Shown here in pieces: positions 1 through 8,558 of a stretch of 64,000 nt of DNA (its first letter is position 1; each line of letters opens with the position of its first letter). Made by a program: the position numbers and the translations under genes. The stretch comes from Polyangiaceae bacterium (lineage in GTDB: Bacteria; Myxococcota_A; Polyangia; Polyangiales; Polyangiaceae). The stretch is from positions 1,426,001 through 1,490,000 of the forward strand of contig JAHBVY010000001.1 of assembly GCA_019637265.1 (NCBI GenBank), read 5' to 3'. The notes under the pieces were generated by a model. It was not told the origin of the DNA. It did no database searches and worked only from the letters and a program-made list of their open reading frames with translations.

Positions 1-231
1 CACGCGGTAACTGTGAAACTCCTCCGGTGAGGTCGTGAGCTGCAGCCCGACGCCGCCGCAGCCGAGCAGCGTGGCCAAGAGAGCGCCTAAAGCGGTGAGG
101 CGCAGCGCAGCTCCGCGCCCAGTGAAGGTGAACGCGGCCGCGCAGAGCACTGCGGCCACGCCGCGCGACCCAGCGACACAGAGCGCCGGCGCGCGCGCGC
201 GCCCGGCGTGCGGTGAGCTGAGCCGGCTCAC
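1..231 (-). CDS. N-terminal part of a lipoprotein, cut by the window edge
   Basis: The reverse strand opens with GTG at 231-229 and stays open to the left edge, giving about 77 codons. The product begins with an Arg-rich n-region, a hydrophobic stretch and the lipobox LLGCGG, after which the chain reads GVGLQLTTSPEEFHSYRV. This is typical of a lipoprotein anchored to the envelope. The start overlaps the stop of the upstream gene as GTGA (231-228), so the two are probably translationally coupled and form an operon with the next two genes. The function is unknown and most of the protein lies outside the window. GTG is the only start that gives a sensible signal peptide. Confidence 0.55.
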   Translation of the reverse strand, partial: MSRLSSPHAGRARAPALCVAGSRGVAAVLCAAAFTFTGRGAALRLTALGALLATLLGCGGVGLQLTTSPEEFHSYRV

Positions 232-605
232 CCACCCTCCGGACAGAAGTCGCACTCCGTTGGGATCTCGGGGCGCACGTCGTCGACGAAGCGCGCCACC
301 TCATCGCAGCTCGCGTGGGACAGCGCACGGAGGCACACCACGCCATCGTGCACCAGCGGCACGCAGCGATCGGGGAAGCGGTCGCCGCGCCGATCTGGCG
401 CCGAGCAAGCGGCGCGGCAGCTGGTGCTATCGAAGCCGCAGCGACCACAGGCGTCGCACAAGATGGCGTCGCGGCTCGCGAAGAACACGGGAGGATCCAG
501 CTCGGCGGGCGCGCTGCCACAGCCGCCCACGTCCCCCGGGGTGGGCGCGGCGAGCAGCGGCACCAAGAGCCAAAGCAGCTTGCCTGACGGTCTCATTCGC
601 TTCAT
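228..605 (-). CDS. Small cysteine-rich exported protein
   Basis: This 125-residue protein has a basic n-region and hydrophobic core (KLLWLLVPLLAAP), followed by a possible weak lipobox VGGC. About eleven cysteines lie in the mature part, including CDACGRC and CRAAC spacings. Such spacing suits disulfide bonding in the periplasm or outside the cell. A metal-binding role is possible but the sequence does not show it. It overlaps the upstream barrel-type gene by ATGA (605-602) and the downstream lipoprotein by GTGA, so the three form one operon. I do not recognise a family. Confidence 0.6.
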   Translation of the reverse strand: MKRMRPSGKLLWLLVPLLAAPTPGDVGGCGSAPAELDPPVFFASRDAILCDACGRCGFDSTSCRAACSAPDRRGDRFPDRCVPLVHDGVVCLRALSHASCDEVARFVDDVRPEIPTECDFCPEGG

Positions 606-1318
606 GGCAGCGCCTCGAAGGCGACGCGCAGCCCCAGCGCCCCCGCCAGGATCGGGATCACGGTGGGGCTCACCTCGTGGGTCGCGGCGCCGTAGAACTG
701 CGAGTAGCTGAGCTCGGCGGTCGCGCTCAGCCCACCCGTAAGCGCCAGCAGCCCCACGAGTCCCGCTTCCAAGCCCACGGTGCTGTCCGGCGTCAGCACG
801 ATGGGGACGCCGAGCCGGAGCGCCGCGGACAGCCGCGGACCGAAGCGCCGCTCGAGCACGTAGCTGAGCGTCAGCACCTCCTGCGGGATCCCCTCGAGCG
901 CCACCGCGAGGCCGAGCTGCGCGCCGTGTTGGAAGCCGAGCGCCGGCCCCACCTGCGCCCCCACGTGGAGATCGGTGTACACGGCGGAGCGCGAGAGCCC
1001 TCCAGGGTCGTCGCCCAGCGGCGTGGCGAGGCGATACGGGTTGTTGAAGCGGAGCCCCGTGCCGAGCACGCCCCCGACGTAGAGCTCGAAGGCGGGGCCG
1101 AGCGCCGCGGGAGACGCGGCTCGCGGGGCGGCATCGACACCCGGCGCCGCGTCAGCACCGGCTGTCGATGAGGGCGCCGACGACGCGTCCTCGACCCGCT
1201 CGCTGACGCGCGGCGACTGGGCCGCCGCGACCCCCGTGAACAGCAGCGCGACGAGCGGCGCCGCGCACGCGCGCCCAGCTCGCAGCGCGAGGCCCCCATC
1301 GCCACGCGCCGCGATCAC
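602..1318 (-). CDS. Predicted outer-membrane protein, unknown function
   Basis: The 238-residue product starts at GTG 1318. It has a long n-region, a hydrophobic signal segment (LVALLFTGVAAAQ) and an Ala/Ser-rich linker to about residue 70. The rest alternates short amphipathic strands with Gly and aromatic residues, such as FELYVGGVLGTGLRF and ATAELSYSQFYGAATHEVSPT, which looks like a small beta-barrel. It is the first gene of a three-gene reverse operon with a Cys-rich protein and a lipoprotein, suggesting a joint envelope role. No closer family is recognised. Confidence 0.6.
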   Translation of the reverse strand: MIAARGDGGLALRAGRACAAPLVALLFTGVAAAQSPRVSERVEDASSAPSSTAGADAAPGVDAAPRAASPAALGPAFELYVGGVLGTGLRFNNPYRLATPLGDDPGGLSRSAVYTDLHVGAQVGPALGFQHGAQLGLAVALEGIPQEVLTLSYVLERRFGPRLSAALRLGVPIVLTPDSTVGLEAGLVGLLALTGGLSATAELSYSQFYGAATHEVSPTVIPILAGALGLRVAFEALP

Positions 1319-1358
1319 TTGGCTGATCCTAGCGACGGACAGCCCACCGCCCCTTCCT

Positions 1359-2663
1359 CTAGCCGAGCTCCCCGCGGCACGCGGCCTCCACGTCGGCGAC
1401 CGTCTTGGGGATCGCCGCGCTGAGCACGCGATGGCCCTGATCGGTCACCAGCACGTCGTCCTCGATCCGCACGCCGATGCCTCGGTACGCCTCCGGCGCG
1501 GCGCTCTCCTCTGCGATGTAGATCCCAGGCTCCACCGTGATCACCACGCCGGCTTGGAGCGGGCGCGGCTTGCCGCCCTCGAAGTAGGGGCCCACGTCGT
1601 GGACATCCATCCCCAGGTAGTGGCTGGTCTTGTGCATGTAGTAAGGGCGGTAGCGGAGCTCTTCGATCGCCTCACTGACCGGTCCCTCGATGAGGCCGAG
1701 CTGGACCAAGCCGCGCGTGATCACCTCCACGCTCGCGCGATGCACGTCGTCGAGGGTCGCGCCGGGGCGCACCGCGCGGATGCTGGCGAGCTGCGCCTCC
1801 AGCACCACCTCGTAGATGGCCCGCTGCGGCTCGCTGAAGCTGCCGTTCACGGGGAAGGTGCGGGTGATGTCGGAGGCGTAGTATTCGTACTCGCAGCCAG
1901 CGTCGATCAGGAGCAGCTCGCCGTCTTGCATCTGGCGGTTGTTGCTCCGGTAGTGCAGCACCGTGGCGTTGGGCCCCGAACCGACGATCGAGCCGTACGC
2001 CGGCCTGGGTGAGCCGCGACGCCGGAACACCTGCGACAGCACCGCGTCGATCTCATACTCATACTTGCCCGGCGCGGCCTCCGCCATCGCCCGCACGTGA
2101 GCCTCACGCGTGATGTCGATGGCGCGCGTCATCAGCTGCAGCTCCTCCCCCGACTTGAGCAGCCGCAGCCGGTGCAGCACCTTGCCCGGATCAATAATTT
2201 CCGTAGGGAAACGTGCGCCGGTCTTGGCGCGGCGCCGCGCGGCGCCCAGCGCGGCGAAGAAGCGCGCCTCGAACTGGGGGTCGCGCCCGAACGCATAGAA
2301 CACGCGGTCCACCTCGAACAGCCGCGGCAGCTCCTCATCCAGCTGCCCGATCGCGAACGCCCGGTCGGCGCCATACGTCTCACGCGCGCCCTCGAGCCCC
2401 GCGCGCGCGCCGTCCCACACCTCGCGCTCCGGATCGCGCTCACGCAGGAACAGCGTCATCGCCTCGGGCGCCTCGCTGCTCAGCACGAGCACGCTCTCCG
2501 GCTCCTCGAAGCCGGTCAGGTAATAAAAGTCGGAGTCCTGACGGTACTCGTGCTCCACGTCGTGGTTTCGGATCGCGACCGGCGCCGCGGGGATCACGAG
2601 CACCCCGGAGCCCATCGCCTCAAGTACGCGCCGGCGGCGCTCTCGGAAGATCTGTGCGTTCAT
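1359..2663 (-). CDS. pepP: Xaa-Pro aminopeptidase, M24 family
   Basis: This cytosolic metalloenzyme removes the N-terminal residue from peptides whose second residue is proline. Counting from an upstream GTG at 2717, the M24 metal ligands are D272 (LLIDAGCEY), D283 (ASDITRT), H366 (HKTSHYLG), E396 (VEPGIY) and E419 (GVRIEDD); all five are present. The N-terminal AMP_N domain (EHEYRQDSDFYYLTGF) precedes the catalytic domain. I prefer ATG 2663, because MNAQIFRERRRRVLEAM lines up with the usual start of the family and a GAGG sits upstream. The GTG 18 codons earlier has no properly spaced ribosome site. The gene stands alone and diverges from the gene at 3075. Confidence 0.93.
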   Translation of the reverse strand: MNAQIFRERRRRVLEAMGSGVLVIPAAPVAIRNHDVEHEYRQDSDFYYLTGFEEPESVLVLSSEAPEAMTLFLRERDPEREVWDGARAGLEGARETYGADRAFAIGQLDEELPRLFEVDRVFYAFGRDPQFEARFFAALGAARRRAKTGARFPTEIIDPGKVLHRLRLLKSGEELQLMTRAIDITREAHVRAMAEAAPGKYEYEIDAVLSQVFRRRGSPRPAYGSIVGSGPNATVLHYRSNNRQMQDGELLLIDAGCEYEYYASDITRTFPVNGSFSEPQRAIYEVVLEAQLASIRAVRPGATLDDVHRASVEVITRGLVQLGLIEGPVSEAIEELRYRPYYMHKTSHYLGMDVHDVGPYFEGGKPRPLQAGVVITVEPGIYIAEESAAPEAYRGIGVRIEDDVLVTDQGHRVLSAAIPKTVADVEAACRGELG

Positions 2664-3074
2664 GGTGATCTGAGCCTCAGCGCGCTCGCGCTGCTCCTGG
2701 AGCGACGAACGGTTCACCTTTTATCGCTCGATGACAACCAGAGAGATCGGCGCCAGCCATAGCGCCGCGCACTGCCTCGCCAACCCCCCCCGATCCCCAG
2801 CACACAGCGCGGACGGTCCACTCCACGCCGGGCCGCTTCGACGCCCTACCCGCGTGTCGCTGGTCGCCGTGGTTTTTTGGGGGTTGGACGGCACCGCGCT
2901 CGTGCAGCTCCGTGACCTGCTCCAAACGGGCACACCGCACGCCGAGCTTGCTTCATCAGCACGCGCGGCGACCCTCCCCCATGAGCCCCGGTCACGCCGC
3001 GCGCTCCTCCTCCGTCCGGCTAGGCCGCGAGCCGCTAGATTGACTGACGTGGTGCGAGAGGGTAGGCCCACGCC
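2664..3074. other. Non-coding gap between divergent genes, carries a dispersed repeat
   Basis: No convincing gene lies here. The gap separates pepP from the gene at 3075 and must hold both promoters. It carries one full copy of the dispersed GGTTGGACGG repeat (2873-2900) and an inverted partial match, CCAACCCCCC, near 2780-2789, about 120 bases away. A TTGACT at about 3039-3044 is a weak -35 candidate for the rightward gene, with no good -10. Confidence 0.5.
2873..2900 (+). repeat. Dispersed intergenic repeat, full copy (T6-G5 form)
   Basis: Six T are followed by the 19-base core GGGGGTTGGACGGCACCGC and then GCT. It is the clearest copy of the family in the window and reads towards the rightward gene. 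Confidence 0.75.
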
Positions 3075-3551
3075 GTGACCCGCGATCCTCAAGACGACGA
3101 CGACGAGCTCGACGAACGGGTGTTCAGCGAGCGCGACCGGCGTCGCCTCGAGCGCTTGGTCCCCATGATCATCAAGCGCCTGGTCGAGACGGGCTACGAG
3201 AAGGTCACGGAGAAGGTCAGTGAAGGGTACGGTCGCATCAGCGACGGGAACGTGCGGCAGCTGGTGAGCGAGCTGAAGCTGCCCAAGGAGGCGCTCCAGC
3301 TGATCTTGTCGCAGATCGACGAGACCAAGAACGGCCTCTACCGCGTGACAGCCAAAGAGATCCGCGACTTCTTGGAGCACACGAATTTCTCTGAGGAAAT
3401 TGCCAAGGTGCTCACTACCCTCTCCTTCGAGATCAAGACCGAGGTGCGGTTCATCCCCAACGACGCCAAGGCGGGCGTCCCGAAGCCCGACGTCAAGGCG
3501 AGTATGCGCGTGAAGCGCGATAGCGACGAGGATCCAAGCGAACGTGAGTAA
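3075..3551 (+). CDS. Conserved hypothetical acidic cytosolic protein
   Basis: The 158-residue product starts at GTG 3075, about 12 bases after a GAGAGGG ribosome site. It opens with an acidic run (DDDDELDE) and ends with a charged tail. The middle, about residues 20-125, is helical and regular (RRRLERLVPMIIKRLVETGYEKV), with no signal peptide or membrane segment. It overlaps the following zinc-ribbon gene by eight bases, so the two are co-transcribed. I do not recognise the family. The helical, charged character would suit a nucleic-acid or protein partner, but that is only a guess. Confidence 0.75.
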   Translation: MTRDPQDDDDELDERVFSERDRRRLERLVPMIIKRLVETGYEKVTEKVSEGYGRISDGNVRQLVSELKLPKEALQLILSQIDETKNGLYRVTAKEIRDFLEHTNFSEEIAKVLTTLSFEIKTEVRFIPNDAKAGVPKPDVKASMRVKRDSDEDPSERE

Positions 3552-3993
3552 CCTGTCAGCTGCTAGTGAAATAGACGCCTGGTGCACCAAGTGCCGCCGA
3601 GACTTGGGTCACCGCATCGTGGCCATGGTGGGCCCGACGCCCAAGCGGGTCATCTGCCTGACCTGTGACTCCACCCACAACTACCGCGCGCCCAAGGGCG
3701 CCGCGCCCGTGAAGGCGCCCCGCGCCTCACGCGCCAAGGCGGAGCCAAAAACACCTCGCGAGACGGCGCGCTCCAAGAACGAGGCCGAGCGCCTGCGCGA
3801 GTGGGAGCAGCGAGTGGCGGGCGCGGCGGAGGCGGCCTTCCGCCGCTACGCCATCGACGCGACCTTCAAGGAGGGGGATCTGGTGCTGCACCGGAAGTTC
3901 GGTGAGGGCTACGTGGTGGAGACCGACGCCGACGGCAAGGTCTACATCATGTTCCGTGACCAGCTTCGGACCTTGGTGCACGGGCGTACATGA
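3544..3993 (+). CDS. Zinc-ribbon protein with C-terminal Tudor-like domain
   Basis: The 149-residue protein has an N-terminal CxxC...CxxC zinc ribbon (CTKC at about residues 14-17, CLTC at about 38-41). A basic Ala/Lys/Arg linker rich in AKAEPK follows, and then a C-terminal module (FKEGDLVLHRKFGEGYVV). That module resembles the small beta-barrel found at the C-terminus of UvrD/PcrA helicases and in CarD-like RNA-polymerase-binding proteins. A role in contacting RNA polymerase or nucleic acid is an inference. The start GTG 3544 overlaps the upstream gene by eight bases, and its stop overlaps the esterase start by ATGA. No signal peptide is present. Confidence 0.75.
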   Translation: MSNLSAASEIDAWCTKCRRDLGHRIVAMVGPTPKRVICLTCDSTHNYRAPKGAAPVKAPRASRAKAEPKTPRETARSKNEAERLREWEQRVAGAAEAAFRRYAIDATFKEGDLVLHRKFGEGYVVETDADGKVYIMFRDQLRTLVHGRT

Positions 3994-6815
3994 GGGGCGC
4001 GCAGCGCGGGGCAGTCTCACGCCTCGGCGCTGTCTCGAGCCTCGGCGCTGGGCTCACCCTCGCCGCGAAGCTCGCCCTCGCCGTCTTCCTGTCAGGAGTC
4101 AGCCTCACTGTCAGTAGCCGGGCGTACGCAGAGGCCCCGGCGCGCGCGGAGGTCCGCTTGACGCCGGGCGCCGACGGCGCGCTCGGCGCTTGGCTCGTCG
4201 CCGGCCCGATCAGCGCGCAGGCCGCGCGCCGCTTCGACCCGGGGAGCGCCTCGCCTCACGCGGGGGCCGAGCTGTCCGGCGCGCGCTTCCGCGTGCTGGG
4301 GCACCGCGGCGGCGCGATCGATCTGCGGCGCGCCCTCGGCGGACCGGGCAGCTTCGCCGCGCTCGCGGGCCGGCTGGAGGTGAAGGCGCCCGGGCCCGGC
4401 TACCTGCTGGTGGGCTTGGACGGCCGCTACTCCGTGTGGCTGAACCGCAAGCAAGTCTACGAGCGCCCCGTGGACGCGCTGCGCGGCCGCGGCTTCGAGC
4501 CAGTCCCCCTCGAGCTCGAGGCGGGGAGCCACGAGCTGCTCATCTGGGCCGCGTCGGACCTGCCGCACTTCGCCCTCAGCGTACGCATCGTCTCACAGGC
4601 TGACGGCTTGCCACCCGCGGGCCTCAGCTGGGCGCTGCCGGGCGCGACCGACGCCGATCGGGCGCGGCTGGCCTCGGAGCTGCTCGAGAGCTCGCTCACG
4701 CTGCGCCCCGGGCGCGCCCAGCTCCGGCTACAATTTCCATACGGATATATTGAACCCAAGGGCCCGGGGGATCTGGCGGAGCGCGGGTGGATCCCAGAGA
4801 TCACCCTGGGGGCTGCGGGCGCCGCGCGGCGGCTGAGGGTGGGGGCGCTCCCGAGCGGGGCGCAGGGGACGCGGGACTTCGAGGTCTCGCTGCCGCGCCG
4901 CGCGGGGGAGCCGGTGGAGCTGGCGCTCGGGCTCGGGGGTGAGCGCCGTCAGCTCACGGCGCGTCGTGAGCCAGCGACCGAGGAGGCGCTCGAGCTCGCC
5001 GCGCGGGTGGAGGCCGAGGCGATACGACGTGGACCTGACCATGCCTTCATCGCCGACACCCTGAGCTGGCATCGGCGCGCGCTGCAAGGGGTCACCGGGG
5101 CTGACGAGCGCCGCGCGCGGGAGCGGCTCACCGCGTTCACGAAGCGAGCCCAGGGCGGTGAGTCGCCGCTCGCTCCGGGGGTGCAGCACCTGGCGCTGCG
5201 CTCGCGCCTCGACGGTCAGCCTCAACCCCTGAGCCTGCACCTCCCGCGCGACTACAGCGGCCGCTCGCAGAGCGCCCGTTACCCCCTGGTGGTGCTGCTC
5301 CACGGCTACGGCAGCACACCGGAGCGCATCCTGCGCGCCTTCCTGGGCAGCGCCTCGGAGCACCCGGTGGTGGACGGCGTCGTGATCGCGCCGCACGCCC
5401 ACGGCGACAGCTTCTTTCGCGACGCCGGCGAGCAGAACACGCTGGACGTGATCGACTGGGCTCTAAGTAGTCTCCCTGTCGATCCCGATCGCGTGAGCAT
5501 CAGCGGCGTCAGCATGGGCGGCACCGGCACGGCGCACCTCGCGCTCCGCTACCCGGAGCGCTTCAGCGCGGCGTCGCCGCTCTCCGGCTACCACAGCTAC
5601 TTCGTGCGCCGGGACACCAGCGGGCGCCCGATCCGCGACTGGGAGCTCGAGCAGATGCACCACTTCTCCCCGGCCAGCTGGGCGGAGAACGGCGGCGCGC
5701 TGCCGATGTACGTCGCCCACGGCACCCTCGATCACCCGCTGGAGAACTCACGCGTCTTGGTCGATCGCGCGCGCGCCCTCAAGAACCCGATCACCGACGT
5801 GTGGCCCGAGATCGGGCACAACGCCTGGGAGAAGGTGTGGGCGCGCGCCGCGATGTGGCCGTGGCTGAGCGGTCAGCGCCGCAAGAGCGCGCCCTTAAGC
5901 TCGCTCCGCCTGGTCACCTCCCAGCTCCGCTACGGCAAGCGCCACTTCGTGGAGCTGCTCGCCCTCGCGCATGGCCCGGCGCTGGCGCGCTTCGAGGCGC
6001 GCGTTCAGTCAGGCAAGCTTGTCATCACGACGGACGGCGTCACGAGCTTTCGCTTGCTGCCGCCGCTGCCCGCTGGGCTCACGTGGCCGCTCGGTGTCGA
6101 GGTGGACGGCGCGGCGCTCGAGCTCCCGGAGCGCGCGGTGCTGGAGCGGGGCGCTGAAGGTTGGCGCGTCACCAAGGAGCCAGAGGCTGACGATCAGGGC
6201 GGCGAGCAGGTGCGCAAGCGACCCGGCGCGGAGGGCCCCATCCGCGATCTCTTCTTGCAGCCCACCCGCATCGTCTACGGCACGCGCCGCCCGCAGACGG
6301 CGCGCGTCACCCGCGAAATAGCGCGCGGCTTCCTCGCCACGCGCGGCCGCGCCGATCTGCACTACACCATCTCGGCGGACACCGAGCTCAGCGCCCGAGA
6401 CAGGAGCGCTCACAACCTGCTGCTCATCGGCGGCGCCGACGACAACCACACGAGCCGCGCGTTCAAAGAGCAGCTATTTTCCTCGCGGGAAGGCGCCGCG
6501 CTCACCCTGCGCGGTGAGCGCTTCGAAGGCGACGGGGTAGGCGCCATCTACATCCAGCCGCACCCGGAGGATCCCAGCAAGAGCGTCGTGGTGATCGACG
6601 CCGCCACCGCCCAGGGCTACTGGCTCAGCGCGGCGCTACCCCAGCTGATCCCCGATTTCCTGGTGTTCGACGCCGACATGCTCCCCGCCACGGGGCAGCA
6701 GCTGCTCGGCCACGCGAGGGTGCTCGCCGGCGGTCGCTTCGACGAGCACTGGCAGCTCCCACGCGGCGCGCGCGACCCCGCCGTGGTCAACCCCACGGCG
6801 ATCCCCAAGCGCTGA
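3990..6815 (+). CDS. Large secreted esterase of the alpha/beta-hydrolase superfamily
   Basis: The 941-residue product has a signal peptide (LALAVFLSGVSLTVSSRAYA, about residues 28-47). A beta-rich N-terminal region to about 410 includes PA14-like or jelly-roll-like text (GYLLVGLDGRYSVWLNRKQVY). The hydrolase domain spans about 425-640. It has the oxyanion motif HGYG at 438 and the nucleophile elbow GVSMGG with S508; D581 (HGTLDH) and H610 (EIGHNAW) are likely the other triad members. This resembles the PHB-depolymerase/feruloyl-esterase type with extra domains on both sides. A C-terminal segment of about 300 residues is unassigned. The substrate is unknown. The start overlaps the zinc-ribbon gene by ATGA. 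Confidence 0.8.
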   Translation: MRGAQRGAVSRLGAVSSLGAGLTLAAKLALAVFLSGVSLTVSSRAYAEAPARAEVRLTPGADGALGAWLVAGPISAQAARRFDPGSASPHAGAELSGARFRVLGHRGGAIDLRRALGGPGSFAALAGRLEVKAPGPGYLLVGLDGRYSVWLNRKQVYERPVDALRGRGFEPVPLELEAGSHELLIWAASDLPHFALSVRIVSQADGLPPAGLSWALPGATDADRARLASELLESSLTLRPGRAQLRLQFPYGYIEPKGPGDLAERGWIPEITLGAAGAARRLRVGALPSGAQGTRDFEVSLPRRAGEPVELALGLGGERRQLTARREPATEEALELAARVEAEAIRRGPDHAFIADTLSWHRRALQGVTGADERRARERLTAFTKRAQGGESPLAPGVQHLALRSRLDGQPQPLSLHLPRDYSGRSQSARYPLVVLLHGYGSTPERILRAFLGSASEHPVVDGVVIAPHAHGDSFFRDAGEQNTLDVIDWALSSLPVDPDRVSISGVSMGGTGTAHLALRYPERFSAASPLSGYHSYFVRRDTSGRPIRDWELEQMHHFSPASWAENGGALPMYVAHGTLDHPLENSRVLVDRARALKNPITDVWPEIGHNAWEKVWARAAMWPWLSGQRRKSAPLSSLRLVTSQLRYGKRHFVELLALAHGPALARFEARVQSGKLVITTDGVTSFRLLPPLPAGLTWPLGVEVDGAALELPERAVLERGAEGWRVTKEPEADDQGGEQVRKRPGAEGPIRDLFLQPTRIVYGTRRPQTARVTREIARGFLATRGRADLHYTISADTELSARDRSAHNLLLIGGADDNHTSRAFKEQLFSSREGAALTLRGERFEGDGVGAIYIQPHPEDPSKSVVVIDAATAQGYWLSAALPQLIPDFLVFDADMLPATGQQLLGHARVLAGGRFDEHWQLPRGARDPAVVNPTAIPKR

Positions 6816-6861
6816 CCTGACTGTCAGTCACTCGATCTAATCTATCCATTGCCCGAACGAG

Positions 6862-6884
6862 TGGGGGTTAGACGGCACCGCGCT
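6862..6884 (+). repeat. Dispersed intergenic repeat copy
   Basis: TGGGGGTTAGACGGCACCGC plus GCT matches the family core with one change (TTAGAC for TTGGAC). It sits in the gap between converging genes, and its right end abuts the TAG stop of the pseudouridine synthase (6885-6883). Confidence 0.7.
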
Positions 6885-7965
6885 ACTTACCGCGCCGCGA
6901 CGGACGCGCTGGCGCCTGACGAGGGGCAGCGCCCGAGCCCGCGCGGCTCCCCGCCGCACCTCGCTTGGGGACGCCCGAAGGCCTCCCCGCTGCGCCCCCC
7001 GTTCGCTTCGGCGCGCCCGCTCCCGCGCGCGCGGTCCCCGTACGCTCCGCCGCCCGCGCGCGCGACGACTTCCCCGCGGCGGCCTCCACCCAGGTGTCCC
7101 GCGACGACTCGCTTCCGCGCGGAAGCCGACCCCCGCTCGGCGACGCGCTCGCCCGCCTCCCTGGCCCCCCCTGCCCGCGCCGCCCAGACACCAGCGCCCC
7201 GCCGCGGCTCTCCTCCGGCAGCGCCTGCGCCGACACCCGCCGCGGCACCCCGTACACGCGCTTCAGCTCCACCAGCTCGCGCGCCGTGAGCGCGCGCCAC
7301 TCGCCAGGCCGCAGGCCCTCCGCCGTGATCCCGGCGAAGGACAGGCGCGCGAGCCGCATCACCGGGAACCCCGCCGCCTCACCCAGCCGATGGATCTGAC
7401 GATTCCTCCCCTCGAGGAGCTCGATCTCGAGCCAGGTCTTGCCCTGCTCCCAACGCAGGCGCCGCACCTTCGCCGGGCGCGTGCGCTTGCCCTCGATCTC
7501 GATCGGCTGGCGCCAGCGCTCGAGGTCCACGTCGCTCACCTCGCCCTGCACCTTGGCCACGTAGATTTTCTGCGTGGATTTTTTCGGGTGCAAGAGCGCG
7601 TTGGCGAACTCGCCGTCGTTCGTCATCAGGAGCACGCCGCTCGTGTGGTAGTCGAGGCGCCCCACCGGCACCACGCGACCCGGCGCGCGCCGCACCAGCT
7701 CCGCCACCGTCGGGCGCCCCTCCGGATCATGCATGGTGGACACCACGCCGCGCGGCTTGTGGAGCACCAGGTACACCGGCCGCTCCGCCACCAGGCGCTG
7801 CCCATCCACCTCGATCTTGGAGCGCCGCGGGTCGGCCTTGAACCCCAGCTCCGTCACCACCCGGCCATCCACCCGCACGCGCCCGGCGCTGATCAGCTCC
7901 TCGGCGCCACGCCGCGACGCTAGCCCCGCGGCGGCGACGATCTTCTGCAGACGTTCCTCAGCCAT
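6883..7965 (-). CDS. rluB: RsuA/RluB-family rRNA pseudouridine synthase with basic tail
   Basis: The enzyme converts a specific uridine in rRNA to pseudouridine. An N-terminal S4 RNA-binding domain (ERLQKIVAAAGLASRRGAEELI) is followed by the catalytic motif GRLDYHTSG with the active Asp, at about residue 104. The motif GRNRQIHRLGEAAGFPVMRL typical of RsuA/RluB/RluE follows. The core ends near residue 245. A tail of about 115 residues rich in Gly, Arg, Ala, Ser and Pro follows, like the basic tails of many high-GC homologues; it probably adds RNA affinity. RluB rather than RluE or RsuA is the best guess. It stands alone and converges on the esterase gene. Confidence 0.88.
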   Translation of the reverse strand: MAEERLQKIVAAAGLASRRGAEELISAGRVRVDGRVVTELGFKADPRRSKIEVDGQRLVAERPVYLVLHKPRGVVSTMHDPEGRPTVAELVRRAPGRVVPVGRLDYHTSGVLLMTNDGEFANALLHPKKSTQKIYVAKVQGEVSDVDLERWRQPIEIEGKRTRPAKVRRLRWEQGKTWLEIELLEGRNRQIHRLGEAAGFPVMRLARLSFAGITAEGLRPGEWRALTARELVELKRVYGVPRRVSAQALPEESRGGALVSGRRGQGGPGRRASASPSGGRLPRGSESSRDTWVEAAAGKSSRARAAERTGTARAGAGAPKRTGGAAGRPSGVPKRGAAGSRAGSGAAPRQAPARPSRRGK

Positions 7966-8069
7966 GGGCGCTTGCTACTGGGTTCCTCTCGCCTCCGCCA
8001 GTCGCTTCATCCCAGCCACTCATCGCGCTCACTGGTAGCGACCGGATCGGTGCGCTAGAAGTGGCTCGC

Positions 8070-8423
8070 ATGCGACGCGTCGAGAAGCCGTGGGGCCATG
8101 AGCTGATCTGGGCACACACCGAGCGCTACGTGGCCAAGGTGCTCTTCATCAAGCAGGGGCACCAGCTGAGTCGCCAGTACCACCGCGTGAAGGACGAGAC
8201 GCTGTTCATCGAGACGGGGGAAATGGAGCTCGAGCTCGGTGAGCCACCGAACCTCGAGGTGCGGATCATGAAGCCGGGTGACGTGTTCCACGTCACCCCC
8301 GGCACCATCCACCGCATGCGCGCTCGCGAGGACGTGCGGGTGTTCGAGGTGTCCACGCCCGAGCTGGATGACGTGGTGCGCTTGGAGGACAGCTACGGGC
8401 GCGAGGGCACCAGCACGCCGTAA
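8070..8423 (+). CDS. Single-domain cupin protein, mannose-6-P isomerase type II-like
   Basis: The 117-residue protein is one cupin barrel. It shows KPWGHELIWA at the N-terminus, QYHRVKDETLFIETGEMEL (cupin motif 1, with H and E ligands) and the second motif PGTIHRM. The KPWG start and the ETL..I pattern are those of mannose-6-phosphate isomerase type II and mannose-1-phosphate guanylyltransferase cupins. It may act on a sugar phosphate, but the small single-domain form is often of unknown function. ATG 8070 is chosen over GTG 8061 because it gives the standard MRRVEKPWG start. No operon partner is seen. Confidence 0.8.
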   Translation: MRRVEKPWGHELIWAHTERYVAKVLFIKQGHQLSRQYHRVKDETLFIETGEMELELGEPPNLEVRIMKPGDVFHVTPGTIHRMRAREDVRVFEVSTPELDDVVRLEDSYGREGTSTP

Positions 8424-8484
8424 TCGCACCGGCTCCTCAGTCAGCCCAGCTCACCTAGCCTGATCCCGGCTCTAGGACGACGAC

Positions 8485-8500
8485 GAACGGTCGACCGTTC
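8485..8500. promoter_or_regulatory. Perfect 16-base palindrome between converging genes
   Basis: GAACGGTCGACCGTTC is perfectly self-complementary with no spacer. It could be the site of a dimeric DNA-binding protein. It is not a normal terminator, since no loop and no T-run are present. Confidence 0.4.
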
Positions 8501-8515
8501 TCGTGCTCAAATCCG

Positions 8516-8558
8516 ACAGCGCTCTAGGACGACAGCGCTCTAGGACGACAGCGCTCTA
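8516..8558. repeat. 16-base tandem repeat ending in a stop codon
   Basis: The unit GCTCTAGGACGACAGC occurs about 2.5 times in tandem, with a further partial match at 8469-8482. The last copy supplies the TAG stop of the reverse-strand lipoprotein gene (8558-8556). Confidence 0.75.
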
